A stretch of 64,000 nucleotides of DNA from Marisa cornuarietis (GCA_004794655.1 SMMW01000585.1:6933501-6997500); one strand, 5' to 3'; positions 1 through 12,679 are shown, counted from the stretch's first letter. Translations and numbers: made by a program. The notes: generated by a model not told the origin, from the sequence alone.

Positions 1-59
1 GACAAGGATGAACAGTGTACAGCTGAAGGAGGTGCAGTTCTTCAAAAACCTGGACATGA

Positions 60-700
60 CCACTTCAAAGGACAGCAGACGTGTGGCAGATCAAGAGCAG
101 CAACAATGGCAATGGCCAGCGTCAGCAAGATTTGGGACAGCAGAAGTGTCAGCTTCCACACCAAATTCAGGCTTTACAAATCTCTCATTGTCCCAGTCAT
201 GTTGTATGGCTGCGAGACATGGACCTTACTCATGGAATTGGAATGACAGATCCAGCCATTTGAGATAAAGTACTTCAGGAGAGTCTTCCAGATCTCTCTA
301 CAGGGAGCAAAAGACAAGCAACTTTGTCTGCAGCCTAGTCACTTGTCTGGTGGGTCCGCAGCCTCTGCTCGTTATCGTCAAGTGACAGAAGCTGCTGTGA
401 TTTGGTCATGTCATCCGACATAACACCTTGCTAAATACTGTTCCTCAAGGATATGATGAAGGCGGTCATCATCGTGGCAAACAAAAGAAAGTCTAGGACT
501 AATGTGAAGCAGTGGACCGGCTGTTTGCTGGAGGATCTTTTCACGCAGGTGCAAGATTGGCTCTTCTGGTGTGAGTTCATCTCTGCTACATCTCATCATG
601 TCTTCCCTGCAACTGGTACCACAGGTGTCAGCTATGGGAGGAGAAGAAGAATAAGATCCCATCTCCTTCTGTCCCTGCATCTCCAGAAACTTACTTAACA
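60..700 (+). mobile_element. LINE reverse transcriptase 3' remnant
   Basis: Decayed 3' end of a non-LTR retrotransposon open reading frame. At 172-228 the sequence reads LYKSLIVPVMLYGCETWTL, the usual motif near the end of many LINE reverse transcriptases. At about 453-640 another frame reads KRKSRTNVKQWTGCLLEDL, the family's C-terminal tail (K-x-W-x-[ND]-N-V-K-x-W-T-G). In-frame stops and frame changes separate the two, so it is inactive. A minus-strand fragment of the same family lies near 15.8-16.1 kb. What is seen is the motif pair; the exact LINE clade is not assigned. Confidence 0.75.
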
Positions 701-1050
701 GCAGGTCAACTGAATGAAATATGCTTCCTCACACGGTTATTAAACCAGCTAGTGTGTATGCCTGATTTGACATCATTGCCCTACTACACAATAGTATGCA
801 AAGTGAATTATGTCCTAACGTAGCAGGAATAACTTTGTTATAGTAGGCTGTTAAGAAAGTGATTTGTAAAGACAATGGCTGCCATATTTGACTTATTCTC
901 ATTACCATTTGTTGACCAAAAATATGCAATTAAAGATAATTTTAATCTTTTAAACAGTAATACATGCAAGTATATGAACATGATGCAAAAAAGTACATTT
1001 TCACTAAAGATGCCATTGTCTAAAGCACTAATGTAATCAAATGAACTTAC

Positions 1051-4000
1051 ACCCCATGTTTCAAGGTAGTCAACATCTGAAAAGAGAACTTTCCCATTTT
1101 CATCAACAGGCAAGAAATCTCCACCTTCCTGCAAAGGACAAAGCAAGAAAAACCCACAATGATTTTTATGCAACAAAAAATGCATATAGATACAAACACC
1201 TACAAAGGTGTATACAGGTGAACAGTAATGCAGATACTGCAGACAGGGTCTTATTTCAGCCAGATTCTTACTAATAAGAGTGATGATGATTCCTTAACAA
1301 ACAATAAAATTATATATGCTGCATCTGTTATACAGTCCAACTGATTTTGCTGTTGAAAACAACATTTGAAACAATGTACATTGTGTCTGCAAGATAAGGT
1401 GAAAGGTTTCATACCCAAGTAGTTTTATGGGAAGTGGTTTACTATATCTAGGGTACGTCATTTTGAAGAAGGATCACAATCCTCTTCTGGCACATTTTAC
1501 CTCCCCTGATACACCAGGTATTCATTAAGATCCTGACAATATATCCTTTTATATTGAGTTTTCTTCTCTTTTCAATGCTTGTTTCCCCTCTCAGAACCTG
1601 TCCTCCTCTGAAAGAGCAGGCATCCATTAAACATCATCCATCCCCCAACCCCCCCACACAAAAGGGCTAGGATTATTAAGGGACCATACTCATATGATAC
1701 AAACTATGTATGCCTACATCCATTAATTATGCCTGCATACACATGTATAAGCCAGCATGCCTTTTAAATCATAACATCCTTTACCAACCTTGTATCCCAA
1801 AGGCCAGTGCATCAAGTACAGGTCCAGATACTTTAAACCCAGGTCTTCTAAGGTCTTCTTCAAGCTTGGCTGTACGAGGTCTGGTTGATGACAGGTATTC
1901 CACAGCTGAAAATAAGTGTGACAAACCCTCTAATACATTTGCATGCACTGAGCATTAAAAAAAAATGATTATATTTTATGCATATCAAAGAAATAAGATT
2001 CTTAAATCCTTGAGGCCCATAACATGCTTGATAGAGTAAATGGACTGCAACGTGCACCTGTCTCATTGCCCAACCTATACTTCTCAGGAACCCACATTCA
2101 TAAGCTGGCTCAACTGAAGAAAGTAGTGCATGCCACAAGTCTATGTGTGCATGACACCTAGTAAATGTGCCACTGGCCTCTGAAGCTTTTTATTCCTTGA
2201 CTGCCTGCTTCTATACTAAACACAGTATGTGGTTCTGGATCACCTTCAGCATAACTTTACCATGCAGGCAGGCATAATTTGGTCAGTCCTGATAGACACG
2301 AAAGCCTTAATCTAAACTTGACAAAAGTTCACAAAACTCTTTCATTGATTTCTTTTTCTTTTTCCAACAACAGTAAGATTGACGAGCTGTTTAGCCTGAG
2401 ACTGAAAAAGCTACAGTGAATTCTTTCCAAGACACAAAGCAAGCATGCATACTGTTGCAACATTTTTCTCTCAGCACATAATCTTAAAAGTTGATTAAAA
2501 TAATGCAAATAATGGTCTAGACAAAGCTTAACATGTGTGGAAATAAATGTATGTGTGCATATGTTCAAAAGGAAACAAACAGTAAAAGGGTCAACTTTTT
2601 GTTTAATCTGTTCAACCGCAAAATTTGACATTTCATTTACAGTTAATAGCAGTCATGTAAAGCACAATTATGTTAAGCAGTTTAATGCACACAAGTATCA
2701 GCTTCAAAGAAAAATAAAGATGAAAGAAATTCGTGAAGTAAGCAGCACCCACAAGTTTCTAAAAGAACTCAACAGGAACAAAAGAATAATATATACCTTG
2801 CTAGTGATAAAAATGTCTTCTCTCTGTATTATGCCTTCAACAAATAGTTCCTTGAGAGCATGGCCCACAGCACGTTCATTTCTGTAAATGGCTGCACAAT
2901 CAAGGTGACGGTAACCACATCTCACTGCAGCCTTGACTGCTTGAATTACATCTTCTTCATTCTGTGGTCACATTTCAAAACAAAGAGGAGATTACATATG
3001 ACTGCAATAAATGTCTCAAAGAAATATAAAAGGAAAAACGTAAAATTATATATGAAGAAAAACTAATTTGAAGCCTTGGCTGGTAGGCCTGACGAGGGGG
3101 GGGGGGTCTTGTGTACCCAGGCCCACAGCTGTAAAGAGGGCCTGGCCTTGGTCAGGGGATTTCTTTCCTTCTTTTTACTTTTCTTGTTCTTTTAAAGGTT
3201 GACGTATCATCCCTCACTCTGGGGATTTTTTCTATGAAGCAGGGTACTACTGATTCTTTAACATAATTTTTTTCTCATTGACTAACTACTCACATGTAAA
3301 CAACTCTATGCTCAAGTAGTGATGTAGATCCTATAGTGCACTTCTCTTAATGTTTGCAGTCTATTTTACGTTACTGAATGAAATGTAGGTATTGACAATC
3401 GAATTGTAAGAATATTACTGGGAAAATAATTTACGATTACAATTACAAGGGACCCGGAGAATTTGTCTGTCTCGGGGTCCATGCTGGCTCTCGGTGGCCC
3501 TGTGGGCTGGGTGTTATGTGAGGTTTTAAAAGTAAGTCTTAAATCACCAGTCTCTATATGGTTGATGTTCTTAAATATAGTCTGAATAGTTGACTTGCCA
3601 CTTGAGACTGGGAGCTTAAAACTTATTTTCAAGACCACAAATCCACACAAGACAATGGAAATGTTTTAAGTTTAGCTTGGACTTAATGTCAAGTGTGGCT
3701 TCGATCCTCATGACAATATAGCAAAAATAACTATAGAAACATAAAATTACAAATGTACATTTAAAAAGATATTAACTGGAAAATTTGCATGCTTTTTTTC
3801 AACTCAAAGTAATGGAAACAACTTTTAATAGGTAAGAAGGGAACTGGATCTACTGATGGTCTCTTATAAGATTAATTAATGGCTTCTGCTTCAATTTACT
3901 GAGGATGTAATATTTAGTGTCCTTTCAACATGATCTAAGTTTTTTATTTTTTAAGGGCTGTCATCAGTGCCAGGTGATATTAATGCCTTAACGACCGTGA

Positions 4001-6383
4001 AATGTTGCTATAGCCACTATCTCATATGAAACTATTAATAATCTTTATCTTACTAGGTTGCAACATATGACCCTCGAAAGTTGACAAGAACGAGAACGAA
4101 ATCGATCAGAAGCATCTTAAAAAAGATATGCAGTTCTTTTATGATGAGGACAATTTTTGGTTTTGTTTATATGGTCCTGGAATGCTATGAATTTCTACAT
4201 ATTCAGGAGCCTATTGTTCGCGAACTGGTTTCGTGATGTGACATAAAATGTATGGCTACGAATAGAGCGTGAGAGCATGGAGGATCTCTTTGGGGAAAGA
4301 ATAGGTGTCAATATTTCATTAAACTTCAAAGCGTCAGCTGTTACGTTTGGACTGTGCTACTTTTTTGGAGTTTGGGTTATTACACTAATCCAATAATCAC
4401 ACGACTGCTCAATCCCTGTATGCAGACAGTGGAGCACAATCAGCGCGGGACGCTTGTGGGTGACTGACTGCTCCCTTGCTGCTCGGCGAGCCGCCCATGA
4501 AAGAAAGTGTGTCAAGTGATAGCAGACGACGCTGATAGCAATGTACAAAGATCGTTTACTTCTTTTGTACTCGCACACTAAAAAGTTACTGCGTCGGGCT
4601 GTTGGGTGGCATTTCTGAGGGTTTTTTTTTCTTGTTTGCGAAACACTCGGGGATTATTTGAACTGCGTTGACTTCCAGCAAATTGTTATAGATCTGCTTT
4701 ATGTAGCCAGTGATCTTGTTTGGATGGGAGGGGGAGGAGTGAAGAAACGTGTTGGTGGAGAAAGGACGAAAGTCGACCCTAAATGGTTGGAAGCAAAAGA
4801 ATTACAAATTATATATACTTTGTAAAAAGACGTACAACAGCTACCAATAATGAATCCAGCTTTATTAAATGGTTTCATTTTCGAGTGTTAAATAAAAACA
4901 TCGAAGATAATATGCTTCTTGAAAGGTTGACTATATCAGATTAATATATGACTGACTATAATCAAAGTTTGTTGTGTAACTACATTTAGAATAGCAGAAG
5001 CTCCACAAAATACTACAGAAACTTACATATGCCTCATTGCAGAATCAACATCTTAAATGTAAAGTGTTAATTAGTATATGCATAGAATATTACCATATAC
5101 ATATTACCATTCAATTAAGCTGCTACTGCAAAAAAAGCTACTAAAGTTCAAGAGAAAAAAAATGACTGAAGTTGCTGTAATTCTGGAAGGAATACTAAAA
5201 CACAAGGCACCAGTTTTAACACACAGAAAGAGAAGTGGTAAAATATATATATACTAGTGCATGGTGTTTCAAGTGCATCATTAGGGCATTAGCGTCCTTG
5301 TACATGTGAAGTGTTTGTATAGTGCACTTAGTATGGAAAGTCACTATATTCAGCTCCAAGAAAATACTAAACAGGTACTTCAGGTGAGACTGCATAATTG
5401 CATGTTAATTAACCAGAATACATCCTGTATTTATGACAAAAATATATTTATCATAATAAAATGTAAGAATTTATTTGTAAAAAAAACTGAATAAAATTCC
5501 CTTCCCTACCCCAAAATACCCAGTACTTTATCTGCTTAGTTTTTATTTCAAAACTGAACAAACTCTCCCCTATTATAATTGTCCATTGGATTAATTAACT
5601 TATCATTTGTCAGAGAAATTTGTAGTTCTATCAACTTCAAAAAAAATTAACTGAATCAAGGTCAAGGTTAGTCTGTTTTTGAGATCTACATTATTTTCTG
5701 TTTATACAATATGTACATCTGTATAGGTGATATCTATGATAATGGTATAATTACCTTGCCTATAGTTTTGTGCTGACCTAGGCATGCCAGGTAAGTAGAT
5801 CATGTGTTCCATATTCTGTCCAGCACTAAAAGTACTTACTGCACGCGGTGTAATGCTCCACACTGATGAACTATTTTGCGTTGCTTTGCATTCCGAACGC
5901 AAAAGCTGTCAAATTAGGGTGAATGAATCCCCGTGAACAAGAGTTAAAAAGCGATTACAGCATGCTCAAATGATAATGGTGGGCTGTCAACGTGGCCTGT
6001 ATCACACGTTATACCGAGGTAGGGCAGGGTCGTAATCATTACAATAATGTATACACAACAAACGTGTGTCAGAAGTCTTCGCAATAATAGGTAAATTATC
6101 CAACACGCAACAACAGAAAAACAGTATAAAGTTTAGGTGGAACATGATAGTTTTGCAATTTTTTTTAAAGGGGGCTTAAAAACAAGAATGGGCTATAGTA
6201 GGGCGAGGAGCCACGAATGCGAGCTAAAAAAAAAATAAAATGTTTTGCAAGCCATCGCAACGGTGAGGTGACTGCCGATAACCCACAGACTAGCATTACC
6301 TCTCTCGGAGCATACGTCCCCAGGCCGACAGCGGCAATGGAACGCCCGTTAAAAAGTTTCAGACTTGGGCAGCCAGACGCCAT
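1051..6383 (-). CDS. Aldo-keto reductase (AKR1-like), 5' half, four exons
   Basis: NAD(P)H-dependent cytosolic carbonyl reductase of the AKR1 type. Exons on the minus strand: 6383-6300 (start ATG, MASGCPSLKLFNGRSIAAVG...), 2961-2797, 1905-1789 and 1128-1051. All have AG acceptors and GT donors, and all introns are phase 0. Together they encode 148 residues of a family usually about 310-325 long, so the remaining exons should lie beyond the left edge; none was seen in 1-1050. All four catalytic-tetrad residues are visible: Asp and Tyr in HLDCAAIY, Lys in ITSKLWNT across the exon 2/3 junction, and His in YLMHWP. Exon joins are seamless against the family pattern. Intron 1 is about 3.3 kb. The start lies 2.3 kb from gene A, head to head. 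Substrate cannot be told. Confidence 0.9.
3085..3205. repeat. Dispersed repeat with G-tract, copy 1
   Basis: GGCCTGACGAG followed by a run of G, then TGTACCC, GCCCACAGCTGT and a pyrimidine-rich tail ending in CTTTTAAAG. The same order of words occurs at about 49240-49372, so this is a dispersed repeat, probably the end of a DNA transposon. It sits in intron 1 of the aldo-keto reductase gene. Confidence 0.6.
3206..6290. other. Intron 1 of the reductase gene, nothing else recognised
   Basis: AT-rich intron sequence between reductase exons 2 and 1. The open frames here are short and show no recognisable domain or splice-consistent exon. Confidence 0.5.
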
Positions 6384-6439
6384 CGCGCGTTTTTTTCTCC
6401 TTTGTTTTGTCCACAGAAAGTTGACAGTCTTCCCCCCCG

Positions 6440-6600
6440 CGTAGCAAATCTCGATCAGCACCAGATCCTTTCTGCACAGATCGTCTCACGCGCGGCACAG
6501 CTGACTGCGCGGCGAGTAATCGTCATGCATGCACACAACCCTTGACCTTGGCTTTTGTTTCGCGTGAGGTCAGGCTAGGTCAAAAGGGAAACAACTGAAT
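6440..6600 (-). promoter_or_regulatory. Upstream region of the reductase gene, CpG-richer
   Basis: Directly upstream of the reductase start on the minus strand. It is richer in CpG than its surroundings and is partly repeated at 16290-16490. Shared words include ACAGCTGACTG, CAACCCTTGA and GGTCAAAAGGGAAACAACTG. Its position suggests promoter or 5' UTR; no TATA box was identified. It could instead be a dispersed repeat that happens to sit here. Confidence 0.4.
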
Positions 6601-8570
6601 GAGACGGGTTATTGTTATTGGTTCATGTTTGTGGACGAGAACTCTTGTAGATTTTCTTTCACGCAACAACACCAGCTGTTGCAACATATACTGAGTCTAG
6701 GTGGAAGGTGGAGAAAGGAAAATCGAAGTGCACGCAGTGGTGGAAACCAGCGATAACATGTGCATGATAAACGTCACTCTCAACACAGACAACTCGACCC
6801 CGCACTTGACAATGCACGGCCTGTCGGGGGGTCGCCAGCTAATAGTACCCTGTGTGTAATAATGCGTTTCTTAAAAGGATCTTTTATTCAGGCCACTGTC
6901 TGTATAACTTGCTGACTTCAGCAGAGGTCTATGCATTTTTAGAAACCGACGACCTGTCAGGCTTATGCTATGACACAGACGTCACATAAAACCATTATGT
7001 CCAGTAAAGAACGTGTGTGCGTGTGTGTGTTGGGATTGACTTGTGCTTTTTACTCTTAATACAGGTCACTCAGCAACAGTTTAAAATTAACTGCTATGGA
7101 GTGGTGAATGAATTAATTATTTGTTAGGAAACGTGATTATAAAACACAGTAAATGAATGCTAACAAATCAAAACGAGCTTATAATTCTGCGAGAGTGCAC
7201 TTTTTTAATTGGCTTGCTCAAGTATTTAAAGCCGAGACAGACGTGATAAAAGTGACTAATTTATCGTTAAAAAGACTCTTTCGGATACGGTTTTGAATAA
7301 ATAAGGGAACACGGCTGAAGAAAGTGCAGCTGGTGAGACTTAATGTGCAGGAAGAACAAAGGGTTACTACACGTGTAAGCAGGGCACAGCCGTTCTAACT
7401 AGTACAAGTTTGTGTACCTTATCGTACTCAACAGTTTTGTCTCGCTGGCTGATAAATAAGTATAAAGGTGAACGACAAGTTGTGACGAGCAGTTTGACAG
7501 GATTGATGTAAAACATGCATCACGCGACATCAGGTTGGTTTACAACCTGTGAAAAGTTATTGGTCGAGGAAATTAAATGTCGTGTATCTTATGAAACTTA
7601 GCCTACAATCGTCATCAGAGCTAACAAACTTGCATAACTTTATAAAAGTCTAGCAAATGCAAGTATTGTGCGATATATTGTCAAGCACACAGCCTTCGTT
7701 GCGTCTGGTTTTCTGGACACTATCTCAATGCTGGACTATTTCTCTATTTTCTCTGACAAAAGACCACCTTCTTCTTCCATTGCTAAAATCACTTATCACT
7801 TTCCATCAAAACGTTTCCTTTTCTCAAACACACAAAACAAAATTTTAAAAAGACCATAGACAGGCAGGCAGGCAGGCAGCTGGTGGGTAGGCAGGCAAGA
7901 AACGTCGATTAGTACATGCTTTCATGGACTGATGGACAGATACATAGCAGCTGAGTATAGCTAACCTAGCAGGTAGGCGAATACGCCATGTACCGCGGAA
8001 TAACACGTTAAGACACTCTTCATCACTTCCAAAAATAATAATAAAATACCGGACACGAGTTCTCAAACGTTCAGAAAAACGCACATTACTGCGAAATACA
8101 TTTCGCTGCAGACAATGTGATAGGCGTTTGTGTAGGGACTGTCTTCAGAAGAAGACCATGTCCTCTGGCCAATAATAGTGTCGGCTGGAAAAAGGTGTTT
8201 TCCGCTGACTGCCGATGGTGAAATCGAGCGCACACCTTTGCGCTGCGATATGCGGACGTCCGAGTAAAGTTTGTTCACGCCCACTTTCGCTAGTGATGCT
8301 ACGTTACCTTCACTGGATGAAGCGTCAGATACAGTGTCGGACAATCGCGGCAAAACTCCCTGCCACGTATAGTCCTAGCTCATTTATGCAGCTCGTTGGT
8401 TCATCGGTCTTCCTAACGAAACCAACCACGAAGTTGAACCAATAACTTAATGAAGTCACAGGTAAGAATACATACATATATTTTGCATCATAATTCATGT
8501 CCTGCTTTCTTCAGGATATGCTTAAAATAGCAGCTCATTAACTTTGATATGACATCATCTGAATTAAAGA
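6601..8570. other. Intergenic region between reductase and gene A
   Basis: Head-to-head spacer. It contains a short CAGG repeat near 7860-7880. No exon-like open frame with domain content was found on either strand. Confidence 0.5.
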
Positions 8571-8576
8571 CAAAAT

Positions 8577-8606
8577 CCAGAATTCCCGATCAATCACGTA
8601 TAAAAG
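8577..8606 (+). promoter_or_regulatory. Core promoter of gene A: CCAGAATTCC plus TATA box
   Basis: CCAGAATTCC at 8577-8586 and TATAAAAG at 8599-8606, 79 bp before the ATG. The same pair at the same spacing (22-23 bp start to start) occurs upstream of genes D and F, inside sequence that is otherwise diverged. TATA function follows from motif and position; the upstream box has no named factor, though its reverse complement loosely resembles a kappaB half-site. Confidence 0.7.
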
Positions 8607-8684
8607 AGGAGAGTTTGATAGCCTTTAGACAAATGATTGACTTTGTACGAATCTGGTCACTAGTCTAGACATACCATTTGAAAA

Positions 8685-8956
8685 ATGAACGCTTTGAGAC
8701 CAGTGACATGTGGTTTGTTGGCAGTCTCTCTTATTCTGGGTGAGTTTTATTTATCCCAGTTTAGTTTTCATTTAAAAACTTAAAGCAATTTGTACTGTTT
8801 CTCACCGGCGTCACTATTAATTACACAAACCTACCATATAGGTTTATATATATATATATATATTTGTATTTTTTTCAATTTGTCCAACCGACTGTTATTC
8901 AAACCATTGCGAGCCGTCCATAAAATTACTTTAAGGGATGCGAATAATAAAGAAGG

Positions 8957-9009
<53 letters not shown>

Positions 9010-10579
9010 TGTGCATGCGTGGGAGAGAGAGAGAGAGAGAGAGAGAAAGAGGAGGGAGGGAGGGTAAAACAGATTTAAGCGAGTTGGCTGTCGCAAACAC
9101 TTAGGTAAAAGGTATAAATTTATAGGACAGAAATTTTTGTCCTCACATTTTCATATGAAGTTTTGTACTTGAAGCTGTCTCAACATATGTGAACGCAAGC
9201 GCATTGCCACCAGCACCAGTCGACCAATCAGAAATCTCGACCCAAAAGCTGCAGGAACTAAAAGACGTCATCACGCAAGCAAGAACGGATGCCAATCGTA
9301 CTTTCTGGAACAATGTGAGTGTAGAGCATCGGGCATGGCTCTAGTAAGGTTGCTGTTGTTGAGCGTTAAAGTAATGCATATCTGGCCTCTCGTACTTGTT
9401 ACTGTTTGGACCCTTATGTCTATAAGTAGGCAGGTAGTTAGGACAGCAGGTAGACAAGGAGGTACAGTGTTCCCTCGCTACTTCGCGGTTCGTTTATCGC
9501 GGACTCGCTGTTTCGCGGGGTTTAAAAAAATATTAATGTAAAATATTTATCGCGGTATTTTGACTGTTTCGCGGGTTTTTGCGGTACTCCGGTCGCCGAT
9601 TGACTCAGTAACCGTCGCATCTTGTTTTCTTTCGCTGTGCGCAGCTACCCCATCAGCTCTTCCATTTACGTTAACAGCCGACTGTCGCGTGTGCCTAGTT
9701 TTCATCTGCGGTGTCGTGTAGGCTGTTTGTGAAATTTTCGTTAGAGACTGAATTTATTCAAGGCCTGCGATGCCACCTAAACGTTCATAACTCGCAAGAA
9801 GAGATCTGTTACGCCTACGCCTTTAGCGGAAGTAGTAGAAGCTACGTCCGATGCCGAAGATACTGCACCACCCGATGAAGTTGTGTCTTTAGAAGAGCAG
9901 GAATGCTCTTCTTGGCATTCTTCATCGCCATCGTCATCAGTACTGTTCAGCTAATTAATCTATTATTCTAGCTGTATGGCGTATCTTCAATGGTGACTAC
10001 CCATATCAAATTTTTAAAATTACATATCTAGGTTTAAGAATTTAAAACATTTTTATGAACATTTAAGTAGAAGTATTTAAAAGGTACGTGTACATTGTGG
10101 GAAAGGGATATGTATAAGAGTGTGGGGAGGGTTTATAAAGACTTAAAATAATGTATAACTACTAAAAATAGTATAGCGTCCCTACTTCGCGGAAATTCAC
10201 TTATCGCAGGTGGGCCTGGAACGGAACACCCGCGATAAGTGAGGGATTACCGTATTCGAGATGAAATGATAATTGACTGGATGGATAGTAAGGTGAACAC
10301 CTTTCTCTGTGGACGCGTGTACTATACAAAGTATTTTTTACACAAGTGGATTTAATCTCTGCGATTTTTTATCTTCGTTTTTTTTTAATTCTTGACGCAG
10401 TGCCTGACAATAGTTTCAAAACCTGCCTGCAGCAACAATGAAAATGAGTCACCTGACAGGAAAGACCTTCCACACTTTGTGTTTCACCAGAACGAATCCC
10501 AAGGGGTGAGGGCCTACTGAACGACAGTAGGGAATTAAATCATTGGAAAATTACAAGACAAAATTATGCCACATATGAG

Positions 10580-10653
<74 letters not shown>

Positions 10654-12070
10654 AGGGGTCGGGGTCGGGGAGAGAAAAGAGAGAGTTGGGGGAGCAGAGA
10701 GAGTATAGTTACTCAAAACTGAGTGAGATGCTGTGATTGTGATGTAGTTTTGTAAAACTTACTCAATTTCCAACTTTTTGTTATGTTTTAGGACGTGCTT
10801 GAAAACATGTACAAAGTCTGCGTCGAGTTCAGAGACAGGTTTTTAAGTGACGTCATCGCGCAAGAGCTGCTAACGAACCTCAACATTGGTCTCCGCTCAG
10901 TAACAGGCAAGCTCGTGCAGCTGGTGAGTATTTCCCAGTAGCACGTCTGCTAACAGTCCAAAAACGCTGTTGTCACAAATACTTCGGTTCTGCTGCTTTA
11001 GGTAATCTTCTGGATTTTGACATTGCTTCGACAGAATTTCAGGACGAGAAGGAGAGCGCAAGCATTGGTGATTCCTAATCAAACATAATATTATATCTAC
11101 ATAGCCATTAATTCATTCGTGACGTCTGAATAGAAGTAAATTTTAAGGTCTGTAAGAATTCATCTGTTACAATGGAACACTCTTCCTTTCCATATCCACC
11201 ATCTACTCACCGTCGAATCATTCAAACGTGCACAAAAACACATCAGTTTCACGAGCGTTACTCCTTACACTGATCATTATAGTTGTCAATAGTTGTGATT
11301 ATAGTCAATTGACTAGTCGGCCTGCTCCTCTTCCTCTGCAGATTTATAACACTTTCCATCCTTTACTGCTTGTTTCCTGCTTTCTTTTTGTGTTTGTCTT
11401 TTATTACTTAGTTACATAGTTATTTATTATTCTGACCTTCCTATTTGTCCATGTCTTCTACTTGTCTTAAGCGCTGAGAGCATGCTCCTTTCTGGGTTTA
11501 TTATTATTATTATTATTCACTTGGGGCCAGTTGCACAACACATTTCTAATTTTAAATTCTTTTAGGCCTTAAATCTATTTAGATAATCAGCTAAGTGCAC
11601 ACCACAATTTTAGAATTTTTAAAACTAAAACTGCTTTAAGTAAGATAAAGTTGTTTAAGTCCGACTTTCCATCTTGTCAGTACAATTTTTTGTATGTTCT
11701 TGTGCAATGCATCTAAATGGCACAAAGAGATTTTGCTTCTTTAGAACAGTTTTAAGGTTTAGAAACATGTTGTGCAACTGGCCCCAGTTCTTTTCATAGA
11801 ACACTAGATAATTCTTCAGTACAAACTTTTCAACGTTTACTTGAAGTCCAGTGTTTGGTCCTGATTGAAAATTTTAGTAGCCAGGATCGTTAAAAGATTT
11901 GTCTTTTTATAATCTTTTAGATGCCGAATGTGCCGACAATGAAGCTGTCTCCTGAACCTGTCACGTCCTCTGATTACAACAGTCACATCATGGCTGTCCT
12001 GCGGATTGTTGCTCGACTAAAGACAGAGCTGAATAACATGCTATCCTACCTTGATAAGCAGAGTGTTTGA
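8685..12070 (+). CDS. Gene A: secreted small helical protein, array family
   Basis: Family not recognised. Exons: 8685-8739, 9175-9314, 10401-10505, 10792-10923, 11921-12070, all with AG/GT junctions. Introns are phase 1, 0, 0, 0. Product 193 aa. Exon 1 encodes a signal peptide (MNALRPVTCGLLAVSLILG). Exon 2 is a likely amphipathic helix ending ARTDANRTFWNN with sequon NRT. Exon 3 begins with Cys and has C-x8-C plus sequon NES. Exon 4 (DVLENMYKVCVEF...) carries the third conserved Cys. Exon 5 holds the final helix, RIVARLKTELNNML. It is the most diverged copy of the array. A Tigger-like remnant lies in intron 2, and a MITE and a retroelement tail in intron 4. A conserved promoter lies upstream and two 3'-UTR hairpins follow. 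Cytokine-like layout suggests a secreted signal, but this is inference. Confidence 0.8.
8841..9049. repeat. TA, GT and GA microsatellites in gene A intron 1
   Basis: (TA)n near 8845-8863, (GT)n at about 8957-9005 and (GA)n at about 9023-9047. The long open frames across this stretch on both strands are artefacts of the repeats. Confidence 0.95.
9465..10252 (+). mobile_element. pogo/Tigger-like deletion derivative in gene A intron 2
   Basis: Bounded by TA dinucleotides (9463-9464 and 10253-10254). The left end begins CAGTGTTCCCTCGCTACTTC. The right end, read in reverse, is the related CGGTAATCCCTCACTTATCG with CGCGATAAGTG words, giving imperfect terminal inverted repeats. Inside, ATGCCACCTAAACGTTC (MPPKR) recalls the start of Tigger transposases, followed by a short acidic-serine frame ending at a TAA near 9955. 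The DDE domain is absent, so the element is non-autonomous. Confidence 0.65.
10578..10651. repeat. TA/GT microsatellite in gene A intron 3
   Basis: (TA)n followed by (GT)n just before exon 4. Genes C and F carry TA-based microsatellites in the same intron, so the repeat may be ancestral to the array. Confidence 0.95.
11160..11520 (+). repeat. Retroelement tail repeat, copy 1
   Basis: Ends in AAGCGCTGAGAGCATGCTC and a (TTA)n tail. The same pyrimidine-rich body and ending occur at about 19600-19905. A microsatellite tail after a conserved end is typical of LINE or SINE 3' termini. It lies in gene A intron 4. Confidence 0.6.
11523..11785. mobile_element. MITE with long terminal inverted repeats
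   Basis: The left end GGGGCCAGTTGCACAACA is matched in reverse complement by the right end TGTTGTGCAACTGGCCCC, and the match continues to about 27 bp with one or two differences. The 263-bp element has no coding frame. Target-site duplication is not clear. It lies in intron 4 of gene A. Confidence 0.8.
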
Positions 12071-12173
12071 CTGAAACAGCCTACTCGCCAAAACACTACT
12101 TGAATGAACTATCTCACTGAATACCGACCTGCCTCATAGTGGGGCCTACAGTTGGTTTCATTTTTTCAAACTC

Positions 12174-12215
12174 ATGGGAAGTAACCCATTACACAAAGTA
12201 AGGCATATTGCCTTA
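12174..12215 (+). promoter_or_regulatory. Tandem 3'-UTR hairpins of gene A
   Basis: Hairpin 1 at 12174-12189 is ATGGG-AAGTAA-CCCAT (5-bp stem, six-base loop). Hairpin 2 at 12199-12215 is TAAGGCA-TAT-TGCCTTA (7-bp stem, three-base loop). They start 104 nt after the stop codon. The pair recurs in the other array genes although the proteins have diverged, so an mRNA-level function is likely. Confidence 0.8.
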
Positions 12216-12679
12216 TATGTTTTGTTGCCTAAATATTTCATATTCTTCGTTCATTGCTATGTGTGTCATACTGGGTGATGATTTAATACTTGCATAGTTT
12301 TATTTGTCATATTTGTTGTCATTGAGGTCACTTCATGTTTTGCCTTGAGTGTAGATCATACGTTATGTAAGCTGTGTTTCTTGCAGTTGTTTACATCGGT
12401 GAACCGAAAGTGAGAGAAAGAGAAAGAAAGAGGAGGGGCAGAGTTTTATAATGGAGGACAGTTGAGATAACTTGATAGAATGCTGCCTTTGTGGGCAATA
12501 AGAAAAAGGTGACGAAACGTTTTTGTTTGTTTAGACTTTCACTTTTAAAAACTTTTGTTTAGTTTGATTTTAGTGGACATTGTTGTCCTAAGTATGACCG
12601 TGGACTATTGTATTTTGTAAAATTTACATTATGTTTTTTGTAATATTGTCCTTTGGCATAAATATTTGATTTTCTTTGC

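Noticed and set aside
1..1050. Search for further reductase exons left of exon 4
   Set aside because: No frame resembles the next part of the family; the region holds LINE remnants and intron-like sequence, so the rest is assumed to lie outside.
8577..8586. CCAGAATTCC considered as a definite NF-kappaB or STAT site
   Set aside because: It matches neither consensus fully; only a loose resemblance to a kappaB half-site, so no factor is named.
8790..9104. Open frames of about 90-104 residues on both strands
   Set aside because: They consist of GT, GA and TA microsatellites in intron 1 of gene A.
12174..12189. Hexaloop hairpin considered as an iron-responsive element
   Set aside because: The loop is AAGTAA, ATGTAA or GTGTAA, not CAGTGN, and the bulged C of that element is missing.
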